In this document: in pieces, positions 48,338-58,592 of the stretch
Numbering within the stretch: the first letter of the stretch is position 1
Layout: each line of letters opens with the position of its first letter
Source of the DNA: Isoetes taiwanensis
Lineage: Eukaryota > Streptophyta > Lycopodiopsida > Isoetales > Isoetaceae
Reading direction: 5' to 3'
NCBI GenBank assembly: GCA_021234155.1
Contig: JAJEKV010000012.1
Span: 6,761,789-6,825,788 of the forward strand
Length of the DNA stretch: 64,000 nucleotides
Made by a program: the position numbers and the translations under genes
Notes under the pieces: model-generated
What the model was told of the DNA's origin: nothing
The model's input: the letters and a program-made list of their open reading frames with translations, nothing else
The model's database searches: none

Positions 48338-48800
48338 TTTCTCACAAAGCAATAAGAAAATAATGGTAAAAATGTGCATTCTAAATGATCACAGGTGGTC
48401 TTCTTTAGTGATGTCTTCCAACAGAAAATAACAATTTCTGGCCTATCTTAGCCAAAGATTGAAACCCTGGCTGATCATGTAGTTGGAAAATATGAGCGTT
48501 TCTAGATACTATATCAGGGATGTATACTAACAGCCTTGGGTCTGCTGGATGCTGCTTCAGATCCATTGCTAACGTTAGTTCAAAGATCTCTGTTTTCTCT
48601 GTTTGAACTTGCTATCTCTAGATCAGGGATGTATACTAACAGCCTTGGATCTGCTGGATGCTGGATGCTGCTTCACCACCTCACAAAGCAATAAGAAAAT
48701 AATGGTAAAAATGTGCATTCTAAATTATCACAGGTGGTTTTCTTTATGATGTCTTTCCAACAGAAAATAACAATTTCTTAACCTATCTTAGCCAAACTAA
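48338..48800. repeat. Local tandem duplication of about 340 bp
   Basis: CACAAAGCAATAAGAAAATA plus about 100 bp occurs at 48338 and 48681. CAGGGATGTATACTAACAGC plus CTTGG(G/A)TCTGCTGGATGCTG occurs at about 48516 and 48624. Confidence 0.8.
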
Positions 48801-49939
48801 TGGCAAGAATTTCCTGCTCCGTGTTGCATTATATTTCTTACACTGAATGCAAAGTTTCTTATTTGCAGAGCCTTTGTTGCTGCAGAAACGGTTGTTGCCG
48901 TGTTACCCAAAGTTTGTTGCTGCAAAAGGTAAGAATATGCTTTGAAGAAACTTTTGTTCATAGATTTAGAACTATTGAATAGTTTAAGTTTTTGTCCCTT
49001 TCTACAAATCATAGTAGGACTTTCTTTGTCCAAGTTATATTTTATGATAGGATACTTGGATCATGTTAAGGGCAGCTGTGGAAGGGCCCTTAAACCTGCA
49101 TTCTGTTCTGTTCCCCGTCTATTTTGTGTATGTGCTAGCAGTGCTGAATGTATCTTCAAATTCAACATCATTGAGAATCAACATCATTGGGAAAAAAAAC
49201 ATCATTTAGAAATATCTCCGCTGCTAGATGGCAGGCCTGATACCATTTCTAAAGTTTTCGTATTCTTTCAGCTACATTAAAGTAGATTTTCAATCACTTA
49301 ACTTTGGAAATTCAGCATATGGTATCTTCAAATTATGATGTCTGAAAATAAGTGCATACATGGCGGTTTCATCTCTGACACAAAGCCTTATGCAAACATT
49401 TTTTCTTTTGCATGGCATTCAACTCTGCTCTGGTGAGCGCATTGAACCTCAGAAGCTTTGGTTTTAAGCAGGTATGATTCATCAGGTTTCATGTATACCA
49501 GGTTTGTTAAATTTGCTTGCAACTTTGAAGGTTTTGAAATTTCATACGCATCAGGTTTTGCGTGCGCTGCCAAAGATCCTTTTTTTTTTTTTTCCAAATA
49601 GGGAACAAGGTTAGTACCATCTTGCTTCATTTCATCAGAATTAAATGGAAGTGAGCATATAAACCATTTCGTGATTTTGGAAGTCCATCTTGGTTATTAA
49701 CATTTTCTTAGGAATTTACAATACAAATATTGTAAATATCTTCAGTGATTTCTGCTTCTTTGCTTTATTTTAGGCAGCAAACACTGTGTATAGGTGCTTG
49801 AGGGTTTGAATCTCTGTCCGGCAAATCTGGGATATGGCATTAAGCAAGACATCTAGCCTGCATTAACAAGTAAAAAAGTACAATATTCATCTTTCTAGAT
49901 ATTGTATGCTTTTCTTTTGTATTGTCTGCTTGTCTAGTA

Positions 49940-50100
49940 TCATCATTACTACAAAGGTTTTTCCCTTGAAAACCTTTCGAGGCAGGGGTTTTTTAATCCT
50001 AGTAGTAATGATTGTACTAGCCTATTGTATGGGTCCCATGACCTATTGGTCTCTCTCCGTGGACGTTAAAAAAACTATTCTATTCTATTCTATTCTTTCA
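49940..50100 (+). mobile_element. LINE tail relic
   Basis: CATTACTACAAAGGTTTTTC, then CCTTGAAAACCTTTCGAGGC, TTTTTTAATCCTAGTAGTAATG, GGGTCCCATG and TTGGTCTCTCTCCGTGGACG, ending in an A-rich and (CTATT)n tail. Same order as the minus-strand copies at 41.8 and 62.9 kb. Confidence 0.65.
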
Positions 50101-51145
50101 CATGTTTCTAATCTGGATTGCTGTTACACAAGGCAAACTATATTTTTGTTTAAAAGCATTCTGATGCCTTCTAATTTTATCAAGGGTCTTGCACATTTGT
50201 GAGCTACATAATCGGATTTGCTGTATAACAAGATGTTGATAGCAACACAACCATTATTAATTGCAGCATTTTGATGTGTAAATTACTGGCATGTTCTCTC
50301 TATAGGTGTAAGAAATCGTTAGCCCAAACTGCTTTCTTATCCATACACAGATTCTCCTAGACTAGATAAGGAAGTGAATAGTTCTTGGTGATTCTTCAAA
50401 TTAGGATAGCGTAGACTATCTGATTCTTTCAAACGCATACTTTTTCAAGCTTATTTGTACCATGGCATACATCTCTAAGGTTGCAGTATTGTTGCAATCA
50501 TTTAATTTCTCACGTGTTCTATCAGGCATTCCTAAAATAATTGGATGATGAATTATTATGGGGTCATTTGCAGGTGTCCATATGGGAAACAGACAGCTCA
50601 TCTATGTGGAAAGTTACCTCAGCAACATCTCTACAAAGTTCTATGGAGAAATTAATCCTCAAATGTCGAAACTGTTGATCACTATAGCTAAAACATACCT
50701 TTCTCTGAAGGATGTTTATGGTACAAGAATTACTGATATTTACATTCAACAGTGTGGCCTTGCATTTGAGTCAAGATTTGGATGTGCAATGTCTCATCCT
50801 TGAACAGTGGCACATGTTAGTTAGGATCATGTATCATTATGTAACTATATGAAAATCTGGTAGATAATGTATAGTATAGTGTGCAAAAGGTGCATTTGAT
50901 GTTCAACATCTAATAATCTTATTATACTGCTGAGAGGGAAAATTTGGCAATCCTGGATTTATGTCATTTTCTTCACCTAAGAAGGGCATGATTTTGTTTT
51001 TCTTGATAGAGGAAAATGTTTCTATACAAGGACGAATCACTTTAGGGGCATTTTGTTTTTTATTTTTTTCCTATATGAAATATAATTTCACGTAATCCAT
51101 GTTTGCAATGAGACAATATTTTGAAACCATTTCGTAGCGAGACTC

Positions 51146-51222
51146 AAACTTGGCCTTGACCTTGGCACAAGAGACTCAAACTTGGCCTTGACCTTGGCAC
51201 AAGAGACTCAACCTTGGCCTTT
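51146..51222. repeat. 33-bp tandem repeat, about 2.3 copies
   Basis: CTCAAACTTGGCCTTGACCT plus TGGCACAAGAGA repeats directly. The surrounding 50810-51335 shows no gene. Confidence 0.8.
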
Positions 51223-51337
51223 TATCCTAGCTTTTTAAGCTTCGAAAGGTTTATTTAGTTTTCTATTTGGGATGATAAAGTGTGTTTATGACCAAACCAT
51301 TCTTCACTTTGACATCCCTATTTTGCAAAGATTGTAA

Positions 51338-51656
51338 GGGTATGGTCACATGTATCAACATGAATGGAAAGATGTCAAAATGCCAAAAGTGAGGGGTCAC
51401 ATGTTTGTTTTTGACATGAATGGATTGCCCTCAACATGGATCCGTCCCACCGGCTTCCTCTTCGGTTGGATGTGTTCATGTTGCATGAATATCTAGATAT
51501 TTGACATGTAGCAACTTTAAAAAAAAATTGACCCTAAATCCCTAAAAATTTGACACGTAGCAATTATATTTGACATGAACATATGACCCCAACGCTTTAG
51601 AAACGTTCATGTCGACATGATGTAGATCATGTCAACATCCTCATGTAACTCGGCCC
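51338..51656. mobile_element. Tourist-like (PIF/Harbinger) MITE, copy 2
   Basis: 319 bp. It starts GGGTATGGTCACATG and ends so that the reverse complement reads GGGCCGAGTTACATGAGGAT. TAA flanks both sides (51335-51337, 51657-51659). Homologous to 37987-38322, with TCAACATG and GTCGACATGA phrases in common. No ORF. Confidence 0.8.
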
Positions 51657-51675
51657 TAACTTGGCTTGCACAAAT

Positions 51676-51725
51676 GAAATATATAAATAGAATAGAATAG
51701 AATAGTTTTTTTTTTTTTTTTTTTT
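51676..51725. repeat. (AATAG)n and poly(T)
   Basis: Three to four AATAG units followed by about 24 T, the complement of the A-rich/(CTATT)n end of the LINE tail family. Probably a severely 5'-truncated minus-strand insertion. Confidence 0.6.
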
Positions 51726-52796
51726 CTTTGGGCATTGTTTTGAAGTAATATGCACTATGATTTAAAATTGTCTATATTTGCGCTAAGAATGCGGTTTTCT
51801 TTGGAAGGCTTGGTTGCTATATATCACTTAGTCGCAAATATAGTGATATACTATATAACACTTGCTAATGAGAGGCTAATGGATGACCTTGCATGCAAAC
51901 TTAAAGTAGTTTGGTCATTTAAAGCGACTCAATAAATTACATGCAAGAATGCAGTAGTCACAACTAAACAAACAATATAAATGAATGAGGTATCATAAAG
52001 GAGTGCAATCGGTCAATACTGCATGTAAAGATGCTTGGATGTCTTTTTGGGAGCATCTATAACCATAATAATACAATATGGAATTATGATCGTGAGCTAT
52101 TAAATGCCCATAAACACATGCTCTAAAAGAAGCGCGGCAGCGTTAGGCACGCTTTTACTATTATTCACAAGCAACTCCAACCATTTTGAACACTCTGAGA
52201 TTGATTTAAACAACTCAAGTTCATGCGCGATTCGAGTTAGCACACAACTATTTATGCGCGACTTATTATTGGCCCAAGATCTTAAGCTTAAAACTTTCAA
52301 TGTAGCCCAAAAGGCTCTAAAGGGAATGCATATACCCAAAAGGCACTACGTGCATGAAATGTTAGACATTTAATGCAAAAAATACATCCAAAAAAGCCTA
52401 AAGCACGACAAGCTCTAAACCAATACCTTAAACTACATGCACTCCAATACATCTACCATTACACTATGCTTTTTGCTATTCCTACCCATGGCTAATGCCT
52501 AAACCCTAAACCTCTATACTTGGCACTCCAATACATCTACAAAATCGATTACACATTATTATTCCACCTATAAACTATATTACTCACCCATTCCACATGT
52601 CCACGACTAATGCCCGGCATCGCCCGGCACACGTTTCTAGTATAGAATGTGTTGTATGGGGAGCATTCTTTTGTACAGGGGTGTGATGTGTATTTTACTT
52701 GATTCTTGATTTGGCATATTGTTGTGAATATGCCAGGATACAACGATTCCAAAAAACCCATTAGGAGTGACCCATTACTGCTCATCAAACAATATC
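51726..52796. other. Gene-free stretch
   Basis: AT-rich. The phrase CTCCAATACATCTAC is repeated near 52441 and 52526. No gene recognised. Confidence 0.4.
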
Positions 52797-52799
52797 TTA

Positions 52800-53178
52800 G
52801 GGCGGATCCCCATTAGGGTGGCACCTGTGTTTCCCACCTGCGCCATGTAAGCGATTTACAGCACCAGCAAAAGCCACCATTCCCGTTTGAACCCTGTGCT
52901 ACGTTTCCATTGCTCCCGCTTTTCTTACCTGTTGGCTTCCGATGACCGAGGATTGAACGCAGAGGATTGAACGCCAGTTTTGATACGCCCTAAACGACAA
53001 ACTCCAGGATCACTTCAGTTTTTCAGATGCAGTGATGGTGCATCTGAAAAAAGTCCCGGATGCGGTGCCATGTCATTCGAAATCAGTGGGGTGAAAGTAA
53101 TGGGAACGGCAAAACGTGCCGGTGGAAGTGCCATGTGGCACTGAATTTCCGGTAAAATACCCTAATGGAGATGGACCC
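52800..53178. mobile_element. Tourist-like MITE of a second family, in the PC4 gene promoter
   Basis: 379 bp. Left end GGGCGGATCCCCATTAGGGT; right end read in reverse GGGTCCATCTCCATTAGGGT (16 of 20 match). TTA flanks both sides (52797-52799, 53179-53181). It ends 147 bp before the PC4 start codon. No coding capacity. Confidence 0.78.
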
Positions 53179-53325
53179 TTACCTAGTTGCCCATAGTTTG
53201 ATTGAACGTTCTGAAACCAAAAGAATATGTCCATGATTTTTGGCACTACGAAACATTTAAAAATAAACAAAAAGAGGGCAAAATACACCGCGGGACGTTC
53301 TCTTCTTTCCTTTCGAATTTTGGCT

Positions 53326-53869
53326 ATGGCGACTTCCAGAAAGGATGTCAAGCGCAAGGCTGCTGCAGAAGACGCCGATCCTCCACAAAAGCTCGTCAGA
53401 ACTGATGACGATAACATTGTAGCTTGTGAGGTTAGTTTTTCTTAAGCTGTTTTGCTTCCTTTTTTGCTTGATCCTTTAGTCTGAAAAAACAATCCTCCGT
53501 TTTAAGATTTCAAAGACTCGCAAGGTGATCGTCAAGAAATGGCAAGGTCGTGTTCTGGTTGATATTCGGGAGTTCTATAACAAAGACGGCAAGACACTTC
53601 CTGGAAAGAAAGGTACGGAACAAAAGGAAAAACAATGTAATTTAGGTTTTATTCAACTAAGCTTCCAATCGAACCTTTTGCTGATAAGTGATATACCTTT
53701 CGTGTAGGCATTTCTCTTACACTAGACCAGGTAATGCGTATCGCCCCTAAATATCATGTAATTTCTTGGCTCTTTTTAACGTTCTTATTCTGAAATCTTA
53801 CAGTGGAAGACTTTGCAAGAACATATTGAGGAGGTGGATGCTGTCATTGCAGATTTTGGTAACTCATAA
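53326..53869 (+). CDS. PC4/p15-type transcriptional coactivator, KIWI-like (4 exons, 99 aa)
   Basis: Exons: 53326-53430, 53507-53612, 53708-53730, 53804-53869; 300 nt, phases consistent, GT-AG introns. Residues 1-35 are a basic/acidic leader (MATSRKDVKRKAAAEDADPP); 36-99 form the PC4 single-stranded-DNA-binding domain: ISKTRKVIVKKWQGRVLVDI, REFYNKDGKTLPGKKG, ISLTLDQWKTLQEHIEEVDA. Family members bind ssDNA and help RNA polymerase II transcription and DNA repair in the nucleus. The size matches plant KIWI, not the longer KELP. The ATG is the first in frame with a good leader, and the 23-nt third exon is small but required by the domain. A MITE sits just upstream. Confidence 0.93.
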
Positions 53870-54720
53870 TCTGCCTCTGTTTTTGGTAGGATCATCCTGA
53901 AGAGGCACTTAAAGTGTGTATAATGATGCAACATTGTGATGCACTCTTCTTCTTTTTTGTGGGAGTGTGTTCAAAGCCCAGCTCCATTTATGGAAGGCAA
54001 AAAGTTTTGTTACACTGCGGAATGTATATATGACCAAATTGTTTCAGATATTCAGCTTGTTTATCTTCAGCTGTTCTGAGATTGAAATATAACTTTTGTA
54101 CCAGAAATATAAATCAGGTGAGTTTCTATTGACAAAATGTAGCTTTATGATGTCTTGTTCTTACATTCATTTAAAGAAATTTAGAAGCCGGCTTAATTAT
54201 ATTCTTACATTATAAGGAACGTCTTTAAGATGTAAATTTTTTCATCTCTTAATGTCTTTGCATCAAAACATAAAATAAATTCAATCTGCTTATTTTCTTG
54301 CTATTAACTTAATGAGTTGCAAAGATGGAAATGACCAAGTTAGATATGAAGCCTGCTACTCTGAAATCCAGATGCTAGTATGAACAATAGCATGGAAACT
54401 AGATAATACAGATTCATTGTGTATGCCTCTTCAACAGGATTGGTTTTGGGTCCTGGGAACTGGAGAGTTTTTTTTTTTATATTATTAATATAAAAAATGT
54501 GGAATCCAGTATCAAAATAGTATGCCTCCAACAAATACTCGCTGTTGTGCAGTCTTTACATGCACAGGTAAACCATTAGTGTCAAAGTCTTTGTCATTCA
54601 TTAGTTTATATCAGCTTTTTTAACATGGGCAATGTTTGAACCTTCCAAAAGGTATTGCTGATGTTAGTCAATGAGTACATTCGGATTTCCAGAGTGGAAG
54701 CAATTAAGTTGTGATACCTT
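53870..54720. other. 3' flank of the PC4 gene; no other gene seen
   Basis: AT-rich, and includes the likely PC4 3' UTR. Nothing recognised. Confidence 0.4.
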
Positions 54721-54721
54721 T

Positions 54722-54762
54722 TATATAAAGCCCACGTGAAAGCCATACGTGGCCTTTATATA
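54722..54762. repeat. 16-bp hairpin with CACGTG-like core
   Basis: TATATAAAGCCCACGT (54722-54737) and ACGTGGCCTTTATATA (54747-54762) are complementary but for one base, with a 9-nt loop. Each arm has both a TATA-like and an ACGTG motif. Confidence 0.75.
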
Positions 54763-54794
54763 CAAAAGATTTTATGTACATATAAAAAATATAA

Positions 54795-54900
54795 AAGATT
54801 AACCTTTATTCTCGAGTAGCCATACTGCGAACGGGGACATGTCACAATGCATTTTACAGGTTTTCCAAGAAAAGAAACAGAAGCAGACAATCCAGGTTGC
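54795..54900. repeat. About 100-bp direct repeat, copy 1
   Basis: From AGGTTAACC/AGATTAACC through CATTTTACAGGTTTTCCAAG to GACAATCCA; copy 2 is 55856-55960, same orientation, about 1060 bp away. The DNA between has an unassigned open frame (54847-55308). Confidence 0.8.
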
Positions 54901-55308
54901 TCGGCGGCACATTCGCGGCTCTGCCGCTCGTGCGCTGCCTTGGCTGGCAGGCGCTGCCGAGAAACTTTTCCGGCCAGAATCTTGACGGTCGGAAAATATC
55001 ATATCAACGTAATGATAACTGCCCGGGATTCCATACTGGAAAAATTTTCGACATCTACAAGGTTTTTCCTCCAAAACAATTTTTCAATGTGGCGAAACTC
55101 CTTTCTTTTTCTGGCTAGTGTTGCTCAGCAAGAGAATCAACCATTTGGTATGTCAGTGGAAGCAAGAGATGTAGCAGGTGTGTCGGTTGTGCAGAACGCT
55201 CATGTGGCAGGTGTGACAATTGTGCAGACTCTTACAGCAGTTGTGTCAGGTCTGGAGGATTCCGGTCGGTTAATATACAATGATCGAACATCAGTGCATG
55301 GTGGTTGA
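54847..55308 (+). other. Unrecognised open frame (153 codons)
   Basis: No family recognised. It starts inside the direct repeat; the end has two similar phrases (VAGVSVVQNAHVAGVTIVQ) coded by a short internal duplication. A further acidic stretch (DDEYDEDFHKEL) lies in another frame at about 55318. Coding status is doubtful. Confidence 0.2.
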
Positions 55309-55855
55309 GCAGTGTATCGATGATGAATATGATGAGGATTTTCACAAGGAATTAAGCATGGTGTGCCCTTTGAGTACACAAGCACTTGGAAAATTTCAGG
55401 CTCCTATTATCAGCAATTCTGGACTTTCACAGGATGCACTTTCAATATCGGGATGGATACAAATCAGCTGTTAAGCATAATTTCTGTAGTTGTTATGAAA
55501 AAATGAGTTTCTGAAGTTGGAGTTAAAAATCGGGAGTTGCAGTTCTAGAGATTGGAACTCTGAACTGTGATAATTGTGGGTGGAACTTTCATGCTGATAA
55601 TTGTGTGAAAATTGTGTATAAAAAATTTGAAATCTGAAAGATTGACCCGAGTTCTATAATCTGGTGTAATATTTGTTGTATTTAAATTGTGAATATTGTG
55701 TGAAATTTCTATTGAAATCTGAATTGTATAATAATGTGTTATAAAAAACAAGTTGTATAATCTGCAAAAGAAACTTGGTGGAGGTGAAATTACACCTTCT
55801 AAAACATATAGATTTTTACAGGAATCCCATGGCAGTTATCATTATATACATATAA

Positions 55856-55960
55856 AAGGTTAACCTTTATTCCTGAGTCGCCATACTGCCAATGGGGACA
55901 TGTCACAACGCATTTTACAGGTTTTCCAAGAAAAGAAACAGAAGAAGACAATCCAAGTCA
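55856..55960. repeat. About 100-bp direct repeat, copy 2
   Basis: Homologous to 54795-54900. Right after it, GACAATCCAAGTC(A/G)CTCGACAAGG is itself duplicated (about 55948 and 55998). Confidence 0.8.
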
Positions 55961-56307
55961 CTCGACAAGGAAAGGAAAAAAAAAAAACACTACAAGACAA
56001 TCCAAGTCGCTCGACAAGGGAAGGAAAAAAAAGAGTGTCACATTCGGGGGAAAAAATATTTATGGCAAAATTTAATAGGGACGGTTCTCTCCAAGTCGCA
56101 TCTACATCCAAGATCTGGCTATGGATAAACATCCAAGATCTGGCTATGGATAAAAGACTTCTAGGAACGGATGAACAGGATCTGATAGCACAAACTGCCT
56201 CCACAGGAGATGCCTACTTCAAGGACACGGTCAATAACAGTGACAGGGAGGAAAATGAATATGATTGGGAAGACTTCTGTGACGTTCCCCGAAAATATAT
56301 GCCATAA
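55900..56307 (+). other. Unrecognised open frame (135 codons)
   Basis: Lys-rich start over the repeat, then a more protein-like acidic end (TDEQDLIAQTAS, NNSDREENEYDWEDFCDVP). A 25-bp phrase, CATCCAAGATCTGGCTATGG, is repeated at 56102 and 56129. No family known; it could be an exon of a gene not otherwise visible. Confidence 0.25.
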
Positions 56308-56389
56308 ATACGTATAATTTTGGGCCATGTCACCGTACAAATCTACCATTTATAGCCTTGTACACTATAGAAAGTGGAAAAGGGAGCAT

Positions 56390-56415
56390 GGCTAAGTTAT
56401 TTGCATAACTTAGCC
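56390..56415. repeat. Perfect 11-bp hairpin
   Basis: GGCTAAGTTAT, loop TTGC, ATAACTTAGCC. The preceding bases make a TGGCTAAGTT start, like the palindromic LTR start at 4098, so this may open an LTR that continues rightward (TATA-like CCTATAAGTA at about 56518). Confidence 0.75.
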
Positions 56416-56527
56416 AACCTTAGGCTTAAGGCCATTTCCACATGGCCTTACCCTATTGGGCACCCGCCACATAGAATCACCCAATTGGAGCCACGTGGCA
56501 GTTACATGGAACTCTAACCTATAAGTA

Positions 56528-56563
56528 CCCTAACCCTAACCCTAACCCTAATCCTAACCCTAG
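56528..56563. repeat. Interstitial telomere-like tract (CCCTAA)n
   Basis: Four exact CCCTAA units, then TCCTAA and CCCTAG. The unit is 6 bp, not the CCCTAAA usual for plant telomeres. It lies just after a TATA-like motif. Confidence 0.9.
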
Positions 56564-56569
56564 GCCATT

Positions 56570-58590
56570 TTTCAGCTCCACCTGCCTTGAGACCTGTTCT
56601 TCGCTCGGAACTCCATTTCGAACACCGTTTGTTGCGGTGTAGCTCAGATTGACAGCCCCAAGGTAGTGCACTCATTAGAAGGAGGAGGAACCAGCCGACT
56701 CATCAACAAGTCATGGAAACCCATGAGTTGGAGGAAGTTCGTCTGAAGCAGGTATTCAGAGTAGCTTCATAGGTAGATCATCTGGAACCTAGAATTCCAG
56801 ATGAGCTAGTATCTTATCTTTTTTTCTTTTTCTTTTTTTCTTTTTTTGGGAGAAACGACAATATTGAATCCACATATTGATGATGCAAATATAGCTGACA
56901 GGGTTGCCATATCATTTTATCTTCAGCAAGCTAATCAGGTTCGGAAAATAGATGCATATTTATCCATTTGGCTTTTGTATTGTCTGGGGATGCATTAGCT
57001 ATCTTGCACTAGCAAGGTATTGGCTAAGCTTAGTAACAGCGCTAGATTCTAAGAGTCGAATTGTGAACAATGCATATGGCAATTCTGGACTTTGGGTTTT
57101 GGAATTGTTTTGCCATTAAGTTATGCATCATAACTAAGGAGCACATTGAAAATCATTGATTACTGAAGAATTCAAAATATCCAAACCTAGAAGCTATTAT
57201 TGAGCCATGCAATATAGCTATTTCCATCTTGGTATATTGAAAGACTGAAACCTGGACTTATATTGATTGGCTGCTAAATGTATTATTCCAGACCAGTTAA
57301 GGGTAGCTTAATGTCATCTATGTTTGTGATTTATATGAATCTGTTCAATAATGTAATTGGTTAAGCAGGCTTATAAATGCATAGGTGGCATATGTGAAAT
57401 TAATGGCTAAAAAATAAGTTCTAGCTTGATAAGGGCTATGGAATCTGAAAATAGAACTTTAAACAGTGATATTGCATTTAAGAATTATAGAATATATAAT
57501 TTGTATGGCCATTGAGATATGCATCACAGTAATGGAACACTAGAAATGGCTGAATATCATCTATTACTATCTTACTGTGGACTTGAATGAATTGCCATAT
57601 ATCTATTAAGGGAGATGTATGACCATAGGTGAGTAGCAATTGAGTTTGAAATATTTTATTCTATTGGACAAAGTCATTTCTGACGTGCATGATGCAAACC
57701 ACAATTGGATTAAAAAGAGCCGTTGCCTTTGTTGAACACATGTACATAAAGTATCCACTATCCAAGAGATACTGGTTTCGAGCAATAGAGTGGTTGCAAA
57801 TCATTCCCATTGTAGAGGTAGAGATCTCCTAGCTCGCCATGAATCTGAATCCGATAAATCCCACTAGACCATAGCCCAGCCTAAAACTGACCCAAAATAT
57901 GGTGCATTGTTGGAGAACCCTCTAGGTCATCAAGATGCCGAACAAGCAAAAAGTTCAAGAACTAGCAATCCACATAGCCCTTCCTTAGAAAGTGAAATCC
58001 AAAGTCTCCCGCACTTGAATCTCAGGATTTTTAATCCCGTAACCTGATCGCATTTGCTAGGATACATAGAAACTCCCATATGTACCTAAAATATTTAGTG
58101 AAACCAACAATGAATTGGAATAGGCTGCCACACTATTCCAGAAGCTGCCACCTTCTTTCAGGGTCTGATCCTCTGCCTCCAAATCAGCCTGATCAATAAA
58201 AAATCTAGATAATGATGGAAAATTACTGATCTTAAACAATTAGCTTGAAGCTAACGAAGCTTAGAACAAGCCCAACCCACCAGACCACTCTTCAGGGCCT
58301 AGTCTCAAAATATAAACTATGGAGACCATAATTCAATTGTTTTAGCCGTATGGCCTGTGGTAACAAGAATGCTGATTTATGCCTCTATATCAAATCCTTC
58401 TGGAACCCCCTACTATTGTGCTCCATATTCATCTAGAAGATCTATAGTAAACTATTGTATATTCATATGATACATCAATGTAAGAAGAAACACGTATCTG
58501 CAAATTTTTCTGTTCTTTTTCTTTTTCCATTCTCTTTTCAAGTTGCTAGTAACTTACAATGTATGAGGTGCTTTTCAAACACTTGTATAT
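56570..58590. other. Gene-free stretch
   Basis: Begins with possible LTR-leader sequence, a T-rich tract (56818-56848), then AT-rich DNA. I recognise no gene; it includes the 3' UTR of the CCDC39-like gene at the right end. Confidence 0.4.
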
Positions 58591-58592
58591 TA

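Larger units (their letters stand above)
47700..50806 (+). other. Possible multi-exon transcript, unrecognised
   Basis: A chain of good splice signals on the plus strand: donor at 47757 (GTGAGC), exon 47838-47905, exon 48013-48077, exon 48869-48928 (GTAAGA donor), and a last open exon from 50574 to a stop at 50803. The last piece reads GVHMGNRQLIYVESYLSNIS and later AKTYLSLKDVYGTRITDIYI. I do not recognise a family, and the short exons do not give one convincing protein. A noncoding RNA, a decayed gene or chance splice sites are all possible. Confidence 0.25.

Noticed and set aside
56528-56563. Chromosome end or telomere
   Set aside because: Only six units, with gene-bearing sequence continuing on both sides; interstitial tract only.
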